Part shown: positions 22,904 to 35,800 of the stretch, in pieces
How the letters are laid out: every line of letters starts with the position of its first letter
Position numbering within the stretch: position 1 is the stretch's first letter
From: Diorhabda sublineata
Lineage: Eukaryota; Arthropoda; Insecta; Coleoptera; Chrysomelidae
Reading direction: 5' to 3'
DNA: 64,000 bases
Assembly (NCBI RefSeq): GCF_026230105.1
Contig: NC_079484.1
Location: 4,727,805-4,791,804 of the forward strand
The notes under the pieces: generated by a model
What the model was told of the DNA's origin: nothing
The model's database searches: none
What the model saw: only the letters and a program-made list of their open reading frames with translations
Translations under genes and position numbers: made by a program

Positions 22904-23348
22904 GTGAATTGAAAAAAATATTGACTTTTATATAATTTTTGTGTTCTCTAAGTCATTTTTATTTGAATTTTTTATGTAGCATTTATTTACATATTTACTT
23001 TTGTAATATTCGGCACAAAATGTGCATGTTTTTAATATGCCGTCAATAAAAATGTTAAATGGATAATTATTTGTTCTTCTTGTTTCCTTTACAACTTTCT
23101 TAATTGATTTTTAGATACTGTTAGTCGCAATGACGAAGGTTTAGTAATGAGGTACCTAAATTGAGGTTTAGTACTCCAGGGTTTTTATAAATAAATACCT
23201 ATGATTGACGTGAATATTTGGCGCTTCTGGTAGGTTCCTTCTAAGTTTGCTACATTAATCTGCTAGCATTCCTGGACTGTTTTTCCCTTGGTAGCGATTT
23301 TCTATTAAAGATGAAATCTTTCTCTTTGTTCGTCACTTCTTCTTCTTC

Positions 23349-23622
23349 TCATTGAAGGCTGGCGACCACGTTTTTAAACAATTCTCTGATGCTGAAATTT
23401 GTCCATTCTCTTATGTTACGGATTTCTTCTTCCTGCCCTGCATTATGTTCTGTAGCAGGAGGTATTTGTCGTTGCGTAAGATGTGTCCTATGTAAGACGT
23501 TTTTTTTTAACTTAATCATTGTCAACAGCTTTCTTTTGCGACCAAAGCGTCTTAGTACTTCGTCACTTACCACACCCAAATTCTCGGGCAAGAAATCCAG
23601 AAGAGATTACAGGTATTTTTGA
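23349..23622 (-). pseudogene. Non-LTR retrotransposon C-terminal tail fragment
   Basis: The minus strand reads GVVSDEVLRRFGRKRKLLTM and IKLKKNVLHR, then IRNIREWTNFSIRELFKN. The match is to the insect RT tail (EVLRRxGxKRxLLxTIKxRKxxYxGH, WLRNIREWTxxxxxxLF). The intervening part (LIIEGKI) is lost. Not functional. Confidence 0.6.
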
Positions 23623-23659
23623 AGACATATCACATACCCAAAGATTTGTATGAAATTAT

Positions 23660-24300
23660 AAACTCATTGATTAAGTTTGTTTAGGTTAGGTTATTAAACC
23701 GTGATGAGTTTTGCAAAATTATATCAGTTATTTCATGGACATCAAAAATGCGGTCATGTTTTTTTAAAGCTTTAGATATTATTCCGAAATCCCTGTCACA
23801 CTGGAGGAAACTGCAGCGAACAGGGAAAGACTGATTGACTTTTTGGAAACGGCCGGAATCTGTCAGGTATAAGCAAAACCTTGATATCGGTTGGTTTTTG
23901 CTTTGGCCTGAACAGTTATCAATGAACAGGCTTAGCCCAGTGTATTGTCTTGGTACTGATACTGATTTTTGGTATTCGTTTCGTAATATGTTTTTCATCT
24001 TTACCTTCTTGTGACTGTTCGAGCTGCAGTGCCGAGTAAAACTTTTTACTTCTTGATTTATGTACCATAAGCTCTGCAATTGCCGCTAGTTTAGCTACAT
24101 TATTTAAAGTAGGACTCTTCATTTTCACATTAAGCTCCTCACACTTACTACATACATCAATTTGCAGATAGTTGAAATTGTTTCTATAATATTGCAAATA
24201 AAATGATTTGCTTACTAAAATCCTAACAACAGGGTGTTTTTGCAAGTACAACCCCACATCGCTTTAATATTTAGATCAATTTGATAAATAGTAGCTTTCT
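23660..24300 (-). pseudogene. DUF7869-like transposon-associated protein, frameshifted
   Basis: Two overlapping minus-strand frames make one protein. The upstream part has QIDVCSKCEELNVKMKSPTL, then a region ending MVHKSRSKKFYSALQ. The downstream part has GLSLFIDNCSGQSKNQPISR, then VRCSFLQCDRDFGIISKALK and a DRIFDVHEITDIIL tail. The DNC.GQNKN, FL.CDRDFG.I and HKRRSxKFY blocks belong to a protein repeated in many insects that I associate with DUF7869 and an RNase-H-like transposase fold. That name is from memory and would need a profile search. A frameshift near 23990 splits it. Confidence 0.5.
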
Positions 24301-25159
24301 TACTCTTGTAATGAGTCCAGAAATCAAACAACAGACTCCATAGAGGAAGTGGACTTACGTATTTAAAAAAAAACTCATGATAAAATCGCTCTTTTAATAA
24401 AAATTGATGTATTTTGATGTTTAGACTACAAAACCAGAAAATCGAAAAAACTTAGGCCCGTTTAAAACAACCGAATTCAATTTACGCGTGAATTTTAAAG
24501 TAAATCAATTTGGGCCCGTGAGAACTTTCATTAAAAGAAAAAAAATTCCACTCGTATAATAAACAATAATTTCTTTATGAATTATCAACACTTTTAGTGA
24601 GAAAAATAACACGACAAAGGATTTTTTTTCAAGCTAACAATAACCTTGTTAAGACCTTTGGCAATCAAATTTATTTCATCTTTATTATTTCCGTTTTTAT
24701 TACACAATAGCCCGAAATATATATTTTTTTAATGTCCAGTACTTTGGTTTTATTATACTATTCTTAGATCCATATTTTCTCATGATAAAAATATTGATAC
24801 TTCAACCAAAATCATTCAAGGTCGTCTTCAAATTTTAAACGGTTAATTTCAATCAAATTAATCGGTTAAATTAGATTATGAAGTCAGGATTCATATCGCA
24901 GTATAAAACCCTGCAACTGTAGCAGCCGTGCACAAGAAAATTTTTGGAATGTCTATACGTAAAATCACGTCAAATGAATATTTGGCGTATTATATACAAC
25001 TCTTTTAAATTTTAATAAAATACCTATCAAGAAACTAACGAAATATTCAATTATACTTTTGTGGATTTTGACGATTAAAGAGAAAACCCGGAGATATTCT
25101 AAGAATGGACAAAAATATTTCTTTATTTACAACATTGATCAATTTTTTGCCATACTGAC
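24301..25159. other. mtd intron, AT-rich, no gene seen
   Basis: No coding frame or repeat structure recognised. Confidence 0.5.
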
Positions 25160-25225
25160 CACACTGTTTACACGCGTTTCGATAACAAAGTTATCATCTT
25201 CAGAGACCGAAGGTAAACAGGATAT
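25160..25225 (-). ncRNA. Hammerhead-ribozyme-like motif of Penelope-like type
   Basis: On the minus strand CTGAAGA (25197-25203) is followed by one base, then a hairpin GATAAC-TTT-GTTATC, then GAAAC and GCGTGTA. CTGANGA, stem, GAAA is the order of the hammerhead core. ACG/TGT can form a three-pair stem III next to a possible GTA cleavage triplet. Flanking CTGTTTAC and GTAAACAG are perfect inverse repeats that could close the structure, although GTAAACAG overlaps the proposed cleavage triplet. The extra base before stem II departs from the consensus. A near-identical motif lies at 47842-47876. Penelope-like elements are known to carry such ribozymes, and fragments of them are in this window. 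Confidence 0.4.
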
Positions 25226-25619
25226 TGACTTCCTTTATAACACAGCTTCGCTTCGCCCGATTATTGGCTTTGTTTTTCCAATTTTTAAGTTACATACTTT
25301 ATAGATCGAGTTTTGCTTCATCAAACTACTTTTTCGGGGACTTCTTTCGGAGACGTGCAAACTTGCGAAATCAATTACCAAGGAACGTCTCTATACCCTG
25401 TTTTTAAATGAAAAAACTTAAACCTTTCACATGAATCATAGCTATTGGTAAAGACCAAGTAGTCTTCCAAACAGACGCAAATCTGTCAAACTGACGTCAC
25501 AAATTACACGACATTACCTCACTTTATAGTTAAATGAAAATAAACAACATAAAAATAAATAATGTGGTTTCTTTTACGTTAACATCGATGAATAAAATGT
25601 GAGTTTGAAAAAAAAATTA

Positions 25620-26032
25620 TTGTTATGAACTTGCCCACCGATATAGATCGCGAAGCCGGTCCTGTTCTGATATTTTAATAGGAGCCAAATCAAGGTTAAT
25701 GCGCCGGTTATTCATTGATATTGTGGCGACTATTTCTTTGTAACCTGTTTACATTATATTGTAACTAATTTTATGGAGACACTTTCTAAATCTTGAGAAT
25801 TTTTATTTGTTTACGGCAAATTAGGTATTTCCACAAAATCGAAGATTCTAGAATGTGATGTTAGTGTATATAAAACGAGTTTCTAGCAGTAGAGAAATGA
25901 ATGATGTATTAAAATGAATTTGATGATAAGTTAGTAAATAGTTTAGTGTGTAAGTGTTAGTGAATAGTTGATATGTATTTTGTGATTAAAGCTGTCTAAA
26001 TAAATTAGAACATTATATTATAAGCACAACAT
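25620..26032 (+). mobile_element. Possible solo LTR
   Basis: The segment starts TGTTATGAAC and ends GCACAACA. It has a TATA-like GTATATAAAA (about 25867) and AATAAA near 25998, about 30 bases before the end. Size (413 bases) and these signals fit a gypsy-type LTR. I do not see a target duplication, a primer-binding site or internal genes, so the call is tentative. Confidence 0.35.
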
Positions 26033-26085
26033 AGAAAGATAACCTAAAAAATTTGTTTATGTCAATGTTACCAAGACGAAAGCTT

Positions 26086-26517
26086 TCATGCGATGGCTAT
26101 ACGGTTGCTGTAATTAGTGACGTTAAAACATTGGATTATATGACGTTTATGAAAGAAGATCGTCCTATTCCTTGTGGAGGAGTCCTTGTGTGAAAACCGC
26201 ATCAAAATCGTTTCAGTATTTTTTGAGTTTATAACATCAGTTACATATTGACGTAAAGGGGAATAGTTGAATTTCACTGTACTAACAATAATCTTAGTCA
26301 ATTTATTTATTAGCCAACCGATTAATAAATCCTCCTCCGCAATTTTTAATTTAGAGATTCTTCGATAGCTCGACACAAGTGGATTCGTATCGCCGACTAC
26401 CGACAGTAAAATTGAAATAAACATTGACTTTTTATATTCGTGAATAAATTTTTTGGTTAAAAGACAATTAACGTATCGGAAACGGGTCGCGTCGTAATTT
26501 CGTTGATTTTCATTCAT
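26086..26517 (-). CDS. Hypothetical open frame, 143 codons, unrecognised
   Basis: Starts MNENQRNYDATRFRYVNC and ends NYSNRIAIA. It has a short hydrophobic stretch (SMFISILLSVVG) and a basic, Asn-rich composition. I recognise no motif and see no splice or promoter signals. It may be a chance frame in AT-rich DNA or part of a decayed element. Confidence 0.15.
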   Translation of the reverse strand: MNENQRNYDATRFRYVNCLLTKKFIHEYKKSMFISILLSVVGDTNPLVSSYRRISKLKIAEEDLLIGWLINKLTKIIVSTVKFNYSPLRQYVTDVINSKNTETILMRFSHKDSSTRNRTIFFHKRHIIQCFNVTNYSNRIAIA

Positions 26518-26969
26518 TTTGTGAATAATCTAATGTCCAATAAGCAACCTTGGTGCACCCATAACATAATCATTTAATAAGACTTGTTATTTGTTAGTTT
26601 AAACGTGAATAAGTGTGTTGTTAGTAAAAGTGATTTATAGACTTTGAAGCTCGATTTTATTGCGATTTTATAAGATTCACTCAACAATTTTTTTCGGTAA
26701 GATAATTTGGTATTTTTCTAACATTACCACCTCATAAAACCAGAATTTTTCACATCAAAGAGAGTACTAATTGCGAACGGAGATCTGTAAATGCGCATTT
26801 CAAATAAATTTTAAACATAATCACCATATAAATGAAGTCTTTCCACACTTATAAACCGTACAAGTTAACACTTTATCTCCTGGTGGAATTATGAAAAATA
26901 AAATTTTTAATCAAGTACATTCCAGTTCAAAAAGTAATAATAGTTTGTCATATACAGCTTTCTGCCGAG

Positions 26970-27180
26970 CTATTCTTTCATATTTGGGCACAAAAAATAG
27001 TAACAAGGAACTAGATCAGGTGAATATAAGGGATTAGGTAATAAATCTTAACGCAGTGAGGTTAATTTTTCTGCAACAATAGCCGATGAATTGGTAGGTG
27101 TTTCGCCCTACATTAGATATCAAAATGTGTCAGTAAATGAGTATAATATTGGCCATTTATTTATTTTTTTGATTTTTTCT
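26970..27180 (-). pseudogene. Mariner transposase C-terminal fragment
   Basis: The minus strand around 27000-27110 reads SSAIVAEKLTSLRFIT then a decayed SPDLV-like stretch. This parallels the fragment at 57476-57665 (SAIIAAKLTEL, PPYSPDLAL), the region before the third catalytic Asp of mariner. It directly abuts the 444-bp array. Confidence 0.5.
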
Positions 27181-27181
27181 A

Positions 27182-29575
27182 AATAATCAATAAACCTTTG
27201 GAAAACAAAAATATTGTAGTGGTGTCTCAGGTGTGACGGTCCACTTTTAGGGTAATATTTACGCAACTTTTTCTCGGTGTCTTTAATGTTTATTTTTACG
27301 TTAATTATGGTTTTCGAAAACTAGTCTTTTACTCTTCAACATATAATGCTAGTTCTTTAACAAGCAATCAGATCCTCAAAACTGATCATAAAATTCGTTT
27401 CTTTACACAAAAGGGCGCCGCATGTTTGTCACTTTAATACAAAAACAATTTTGTAATTGAATCGGTTTTTTTTTAAATGGGCGTAAGTCCAAGAAAGTAA
27501 ACTTTCGGAAAACTAAAAAAAAACTTTAAATCAAAATATTTCACTTGAAATATTTTTCAAAAAATGTCAACGTGTAAAGAATTTTTTTTCATTTATCTAA
27601 ATAAATAATCAATAAACCTTTGAAACACCAGAACATTGTAGTGACGTCTCAGGTACTTTCATTTTTCAGTATTTTATCAATGATTTGCACTTTTAGGGTA
27701 ATATTTACGCAACTTTTTCTCGGTGTCTTTAATGTTTATTTTTACGTTAATTATGGTTTTCGAAAACTAGTCTTTTACTCTTCAACATATAATGCTAGTT
27801 CTCTAACAAGCAATCAGATCCTCAAAACTGATCATAAAATTCGTTTCTTTACACAAAAGGGCGCCGCATGTTTGTCACTTTAATACAAAAACAACTTTGT
27901 AATTGAATCGGTTTTTTTAAATGGGCGTAAGTCCAAGAAAGTAAACTTTCGGAAAACTAAAAAAAAACTTTAAATCAAAATATTTCACTTGAAATATTTT
28001 TCAAAAAATGTCAACGTGTAAAGAATTTTTTTTCATTTATCTAAATAAATAATCAATAAACCTTTGAAACACCAGAACATTGTAGTGACGTCTCAGGTAC
28101 TTTCATTTTTCAGTATTTTATCAATGATTTGCACTTTTAGGGTAATATTTACGCAACTTTTTCTCGGTGTCTTTAATGTTTATTTTTACGTTAATTATGG
28201 TTTTCGAAAACTAGTCTTTTACTCTTCAACATATAATGCTAGTTCTCTAACAAGCAATCAGATCCTCAAAACTGATCATAAAATTCGTTTCTTTACACAA
28301 AAGGGCGCCGCATGTTTGTCACTTTAATACAAAAACAACTTTGTAATTGAATCGGTTTTTTTAAATGGGCGTAAGTCCAAGAAAGTAAACTTTCGGAAAA
28401 CTAAAAAAAAACTTTAAATCAAAATATTTCACTTGAAATATTTTTCAAAAAATGTCAACGTGTAAAGAATTTTTTTTCATTTATCTAAATAAATAATCAA
28501 TAAACCTTTGAAACACCAGAACATTGTAGTGACGTCTCAGGTACTTTCATTTTTCAGTATTTTATCAATGATTTGCACTTTTAGGGTAATATTTACGCAA
28601 CTTTTTCTCGGTGTCTTTAATGTTTATTTTTACGTTAATTATGGTTTTCGAAAACTAGTCTTTTACTCTTCAACATATAATGCTAGTTCTCTAACAAGCA
28701 ATCAGATCCTCAAAACTGATCATAAAATTCGTTTCTTTACACAAAAGGGCGCCGCATGTTTGTCACTTTAATACAAAAACAACTTTGTAATTGAATCGGT
28801 TTTTTTAAATGGGCGTAAGTCCAAGAAAGTAAACTTTCGGAAAACTAAAAAAAAACTTTAAATCAAAATATTTCACTTGAAATATTTTTCAAAAAATGTC
28901 AACGTGTAAAGAATTTTTTTTCATTTATCTAAATAAATAATCAATAAACCTTTGAAACACCAGAACATTGTAGTGACGTCTCAGGTACTTTCATTTTTCA
29001 GTATTTTATCAATGATTTGCACTTTTAGGGTAATATTTACGCAACTTTTTCTCGGTGTCTTTAATGTTTATTTTTACGTTAATTATGGTTTTCGAAAACT
29101 AGTCTTTTACTCTTCAACATATAATGCTAGTTCTCTAACAAGCAATCAGATCCTCAAAACTGATCATAAAATTCGTTTCTTTACACAAAAGGGCGCCGCA
29201 TGTTTGTCACTTTAATACAAAAACAACTTTGTAATTGAATCGGTTTTTTTAAATGGGCGTAAGTCCAAGAAAGTAAACTTTCGGAAAACTAAAAAAAAAA
29301 CTTTAAATCAAAATATTTCACTTGAAATATTTTTCAAAAAATGTCAACGTGTAAAGAATTTTTTTTCATTTATCTAAATAAATAATCAATAAACCTTTGA
29401 AACACCAGAACATTGTAGTGACGTCTCAGGTACTTTCATTTTTCAGTATTTTATCAATGATTTCAAATGATTAGAGGTGACGGTGCACTTTTAGGGTAAT
29501 ATTTACGTAACTTTTTCTCGGTGTCTTTAATGTTTATTTTTATGTTAATTATGGTTTTCGAAAACTAGTTTTTCC
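27182..29575. repeat. 444-bp tandem array, about 5.4 copies
   Basis: Units beginning AAATAATCAATAAACC lie at 27182, 27602, 28046, 28490, 28934 and 29378. The four inner units are essentially identical over 444 bases, while the first copy is shorter and the last is partial. Both outer copies share variant text (TGACGGTSCACTTTTAGGG) absent inside, so the inner copies were amplified from one derivative, probably recently. Identical 87-codon frames (27620, 28064, 28508, 28952) are repeat by-products. Confidence 0.96.
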
Positions 29576-31699
29576 GCAGAAAGATATCCAATATCGACAG
29601 TGGCTTTCAATTGTTTTGGAAAAAATTGTATCACACAACAATATGAGACGATTTAACTTTGATAACCATGACAAAAATGAAAAGGAAATTTGTAAATTAG
29701 AAGGTTTCAAAAAATTACGTTCTAAGAGTAAACCAACAGGAAAAAAATGTTGCCAAACCAGAATGCGATTGGTGGAAACGAATATTTAGAAATTGAAGAG
29801 AAAGATCTTGGAAAATATAAGATAAAAAAAGTTTGTTTATCTTTGGGATCACAACTGATAAAAAAAAAAGGAAAAGAAACAAATAAATAAAACAATAGCT
29901 ACAGGAACTAAGCAGTGAGAGGATTAAGAAAGTTGATAAGATATTATGACCAACATCAACATTAGATACGGAAATGAAACATGAGAGAAAAAGTAACCAA
30001 GAACTGAAGAAGTTTCATAAAAGTTCAAAGAATGAATTGGGGTATATTGAAAGGAAGTTGGAAAATTAATATACAAAAAGTGTCATTGAAGAAAGAGAAG
30101 GAGGTTAAATAACGAAAGAAAAAATGGTTGGATGTAGTCTGAGAAAATTAGAGTACAAAGTTCCTTTGAAAAGAAATTGCAAAAGTAGTTGAAAACAGAA
30201 TAAATTTAGGGTCTTAAAGACAAAGACAAATAACAAAGAATCATCGATAAATTTTTTCTTTGATCAATATGTTGGAGGAAAACATTATTTAAAAAATTCA
30301 GTTTTCATTTTATTATAACACAAACGATGAATGCAGAAAGTAGTTATAAAAACAAAGACCATTTGGTATGTTTGGTATGTTATTGATTTTATGTCTCTTT
30401 TGATTTGATTAATTCTTTTATAATTTTTTGAAAGAAACTAATTTTAAATCAAAACAGACCTAAAATCAAGAACATTTAGAAGCAAAAACAATTATACTGA
30501 TTTGGGTACATCACAAATGAAAAGTCACAGAAGATATTTGAGAAATTTGAGTGTAGGGAGTGTGAGAAAAATGAACCCTATATGATTTATAAAAAAAATT
30601 GACTACAAAAATTTGATAAAACGATTTAAACATGTTTTTATAAGAATTACGTTTAGGCCGCCGTTATAATTTCAAGCGGCGGGCTGTAAGCGATAGACGA
30701 CCTAACCTGCAAATATTTTACATTCTGGAGGCATCGCCGGCGGTACTCGCAACATTTATGTGTCGATGTAACCGCGTATGCTTTTTTAGACACTTCAACA
30801 GTTGATGAACAATTTATGTAAAATGCTAATAATCCGGCTTTTATGATTTTGACTTGCAGAAAGATGCCTTTAAGAAGCATCAACAAATGCAATATGTTTC
30901 AGTACACAACAATCCAAAGCATCTTTCTATTTTTTTTTGTTTTTTTTCTAATTGTGCCTATCGCCTGCAGAATGTCGCCTGTTATCCTTCACCTATCGCC
31001 TGAAGTGTAAGGCCGAATACACACGGATCAGATCAAAAGAAACTCATTTCTGACGCAAATCAGTAACCAGATTGCAATGAGTAACGACCTTTGTATTCGA
31101 ATGGGGAACTACAACTAATTGCCAACCAGTCGGCAACGCATTTGCAAACGGTTTATAAAAACTCGACCTGTTTAATTTTTCCGTCAGGTCATAATTGAGT
31201 GCGCTGTGTGTGCAGAGACACATCAGGAAGAGGTTTAACTGCACATCAAAGCAATTGTTTAGAGCAGCTGTGAATAAAATACAAATAGTCATGATGGTGA
31301 CCAATCTTCTTCCGAAGAATAAGGTTCTGGATTATCCGCAATAAATGGGGCGGCGGAAGCTAAAATGGCGTATAATAGGGAAGGTTCAATAAAAAATAGA
31401 TTTAATGTATTGCACTGTTAATACCGTAATATTTTTATTGTACATTTAGTGAGTAAACATGATATTATGCACCAATAGGTACAGTACAATAGGAAGGAAA
31501 AATAACAAGAACAATTTAGAGTTGTAAATTAAAAGTACTGTTCCTGAAGCAATTTAAAAAAAAAGAAAGTATAAATTACCGTATACGCTATAGATTTAGA
31601 AATTACATACAGTATTGTAAATCTCAATCATGGTATATAAAGTACTGAAATAACCTTAAGAATCAATTTAATGATATTTATTTATGGTATGTATAGATA
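29576..31699. other. mtd intron, purine-rich then AT-rich, no gene assigned
   Basis: 29600-30250 is strongly A/G-rich on the plus strand. 30650-31380 is somewhat richer in GC (CATCGCCGGCGG, GGGGCGGCGG) and may be an old transposon, but I could not read a family. Confidence 0.4.
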
Positions 31700-31960
31700 A
31701 TTTAGAAGATTTTTGTTCGCTGTCCTGATGTATTCCGCTTCTTTGCTGCCAAGTCTCACCATCTCTGACTTCTTATTGCTGTTCAGCGTATCTAATGGCT
31801 GCTTCATAAATTTGTACCCCTTCTTTGCGTGCTACTTTATGGGGCTCAACAGTATCAGGTCCTTCATTGTGACTATTTCTTCGTCGGTAATTTCATACTG
31901 ATCATCTCCAGAAAACCAAAGATGAATTGGATTGATCATCATATTGTATAATATAATTTG
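31700..31960 (-). pseudogene. Possible pogo/Tigger/Jerky-like transposase tail
   Basis: The minus strand reads DDQYEITDEEIVTMKD, then in another frame ARKEGVQIYEAAIRYAEQQ. This resembles the acidic, helical C-terminus of pogo/Jerky proteins (EEALxxxExxLxxAEQQ). The match is short and broken. Confidence 0.3.
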
Positions 31961-32849
31961 TTTTTCGTCTTACAACAATTAACTCCCATTTGTCTTATGA
32001 AAGATAAGATAATAAAAAATACACTTTAGTAAATTAGAGTCGTAAATTTCGCGATGTAGACTTCAATTTCAACTTGTCCGTTATTGACCTTAATACAAAA
32101 TTGAAATTATAGCTAAAACGAATAAACAAACTAATCATATCTCGTGTGAAAATACTGCATTAATTAGTATAGCGCAGTTTAGAGAAATGTTTGAATAATA
32201 TTTTATTTAAAGTGTCAACAATAACGGCGTTTAAATTTTCATTTGTCTATTAATCTCATATTTGATTAGTATGAAAAATTCCTCTGGGTTTTCGCTGTTT
32301 CGTGAATTGAAAAATTAAATAAGGAACAAGGAAATGTTGATAGAAAATATTATTTATTTACTCATTTCTAAATATTTACATATAGAATCTATTTATTTAT
32401 AAATATAATTCTTTAAGCTACTGCAAAACTTTTTATTATTACTTTTTTGTAAATAGTACCGTAAATCGACACACGTTGGTACTAAGTTCACGAAAATCTT
32501 GAGGTATTCCACTAAATACTCAATTAAATTGTACGTCATAATAAGGGGCTCAACTTGCACATCGATGACTATGTCTATATTCCAAATTTGGATTTCAACC
32601 TATTCCTGGACATGTTAAATACACTTTTTCCACTTATAGTACAGGTAAAATTGGATTAGACCCGAAATTAAATTGGGCGCTTCCGATTTTCTAGATTCTC
32701 AGAGGTTTCCGGTTACTGAATACGCCTATCAACTCTTAACCATTTTTTTTCAATATTTTGATACTTTTAACTAACTAACTTTTAAAAAATGCATTCATGA
32801 ACACTATCTTCGTTATCGGTGGATTATTATTTTTGGCAGTTTTGGATCT
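31961..32849. other. mtd intron, AT-rich, no gene seen
   Basis: No coding frame or repeat structure recognised before the 155-bp array. Confidence 0.5.
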
Positions 32850-35800
32850 GGGAATTTTTTTTCGAATTCTACGTAGTTTTCGCGATTAAAAATATTTTTG
32901 AGCGTTCAAACCCATTTTATAATTGAAATTTTGAGGTTAGGAAAAAATTTAAACTTTTTTTGTACAGAATGTTGGGATCCCACATTTTTTGTCCGGCAAT
33001 TTGTGTCGAAATCCTCATAGTTTTCGAGTTATTCGCAATTCAAAATGTTTTTGAGTACATGAACCCATTGAACGGCAAAAATTTTGAGGTTAGGAAAAAT
33101 TATTAGAGACCAATCTGCAGAGAATTTTGTGCTGTACATTTTTTGCTCCAAAACTTTTTTTCAAATTTCCAGTAGTTTTCGAATTATTCGCGATTCAAAA
33201 TAGTTTTCAACGTTCAAACCCATTTTATAATTGAAATTTTGAGGTTAGGAAAAATTATTAGAGACCAATCTGCAGAGAATTTTGTGCTGTACATTTTTTG
33301 CTCCAAAACTTTTTTTCACATTTTCCCGTAGTTGTGTATAAACCCATTTTAAGGTGAAAATTTTGAGGTTAGGAACAAATACCTTGAATACTTTTTTGTA
33401 AAGAATTTTGTGCTCTACATTTTTTATATGTTAGTTTTTTTTAATTCCCCGTAGTTGTCGAGTTATTCACGATTCAAAATATTTTTGAGTGTATAAACCC
33501 ATTTTAACGTGAAAATTTTGAGGTTAGGAACAAATACCTTGAATACTTTTTTGTAAAGAATTTTGTGCTCTACATTTTTTATACGTTAGTTTTTTTAATT
33601 CCCCGTAGTTTTCGAGTTATTCGCGATTCAAAATATTTTTGAGTGTATGAACCTATTTTAACGTGAAAATTTTGAGGTTAGGAACAAATACCTGGAATAC
33701 TTTTTTGTAAAGAATTTTGTGCTCTACATTTTTTTATACGTTAGTTGTTTTCGAATATCTCCTAGTTTTCGAGTGTTCGCGATTCAAAATATTTTTGAGT
33801 GTATAAACCCATTTCAAGGTGAAAATTTTGAGGTTAGGAACAAATACCTGGAATACTTTTTTGTAAAGAATTTTGTGCTCTACATTTTTTTATACGTTAG
33901 TTGTTTTCGAATATCTCCTAGTTTTCGAGTGTTCGCGATTCAAAATATTTTTGAGTGTATAAACCCATTTTAAGGTGAAAATTTTGAGGTTAGGAACAAA
34001 TACCTGGAATACTTTTTTGTAAAGAATTTTGTGCTCTACATTTTTTATATGTTAGTTTTTTTTGAATTCCCCGTAGTTGTCGAGTTATTCACGATTCAAA
34101 ATATTTTTGAGTGTATAAACCCATTTTAACGTGAAAATTTTGAGGTTAGGAACAAATACCTTGAATACTTTTTTGTAAAGAATTTTGTGCTCTACATTTT
34201 TTATACGTTAGTTTTTTTAATTCCCCGTAGTTTTCGAGTTATTCGCGATTCAAAATATTTTTGAGTGTATGAACCTATTTTAACGTGAAAATTTTGAGGT
34301 TAGGAACAAATACCTGGAATACTTTTTTGTAAAGAATTTTGTGCTCTACATTTTTTTATACGTTAGTTGTTTTCGAATATCTCCTAGTTTTCGAGTGTTC
34401 GCGATTCAAAATATTTTTGAGTGTATAAACCCATTTCAAGGTGAAAATTTTGAGGTTAGGAACAAATACCTGGAATACTTTTTTGTAAAGAATTTTGTGC
34501 TCTACATTTTTTTATACGTTAGTTGTTTTCGAATATCTCCTAGTTTTCGAGTGTTCGCGATTCAAAATATTTTTGAGTGTATAAACCCATTTTAAGGTGA
34601 AAATTTTGAGGTTAGGAACAAATACCTGGAATACTTTTTTGTAAAGAATTTTGTGCTCTACATTTTTTATATGTTAGTTTTTTTTGAATTCCCCGTAGTT
34701 GTCGAGTTATTCACGATTCAAAATATTTTTGAGTGTATAAACCCATTTTAACGTGAAAATTTTGAGGTTAGGAACAAATACCTTGAATACTTTTTTGTAA
34801 AGAATTTTGTGCTCTACATTTTTTATACGTTAGTTTTTTTAATTCCCCGTAGTTTTCGAGTTATTCGCGATTCAAAATATTTTTGAGTGTATAAACCCAT
34901 TTCAAGGTGAAAATTTTGAGGTTAGGAACAAATACCTGGAATACTTTTTTGTAAAGAATTTTGTGCTCTACATTTTTTATACGTTAGTTGTTTTCGAATA
35001 TCTCCTAGTTTTCGAGTGTTCGCGATTCAAAATATTTTTGAGTGTATAAACCCATTTTAAGGTGAAAATTTTGAGGTTAGGAACAAATACCTGGAATACT
35101 TTTTTGTAAAGAATTTTGTGCTCTACATTTTTTATACGTTAGTTGTTTTCGAATATCTCCTAGTTTTCGAGTGTTCGCGATTTAAAATATTTTTGAGTGT
35201 ATAAACCCATTTTAAGGTGAAAATTTTGAGGTTAGGAACAAATACCTTGAATACTTTTTTGTAAAGAATTTTGTGCTCTACATTTTTTATGTGTTAGTTT
35301 TTTTTAATTCCCCGTAGTTGTCGAGTTATTCACGATTCAAAATATTTTTGAGCGTATAAACCCATTTTAACGTGAAAATTTTGAGGTTAGGAACAAATAC
35401 CTGGAATACTTTTTTGTAAAGAATTTTGTGCTCTTCATTTTTTATACGTTAGTTTTTTTAATTCCCCGTAGTTTTCGAGTTATTCGCGATTCAAAATATT
35501 TTTGAGTGTATGAACCTATTTTAACGTGAAAATTTTGAGGTTAGGAACAAATACCTGGAATACTTTTTTGTAAAGAATTTTGTGCTCTACATTTTTTTAT
35601 ACGTTAGTTGTTTTCGATTATCTCCTAGTTTTCGAGTGTTCGCAATTCAAAATATTTTTGAGTGTATAAACCCATTTTAAGGTGAAAATTTTGAGGTTAG
35701 GAACAAATACCTGGAATACTTTTTTGTAAAGAATTTTGTGCTCTACATTTTTTATATGTTAGTTTTTTCTTGAATTCCCCGTAGTTGTCGAGTTATTCAC

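Noticed and set aside
27620..29215. Four identical 87-codon frames as a gene family
   Set aside because: They are copies of a 444-bp repeat, with no family motif.
33719..34595. Two identical 84-codon frames
   Set aside because: Copies of the 622-base higher-order repeat.
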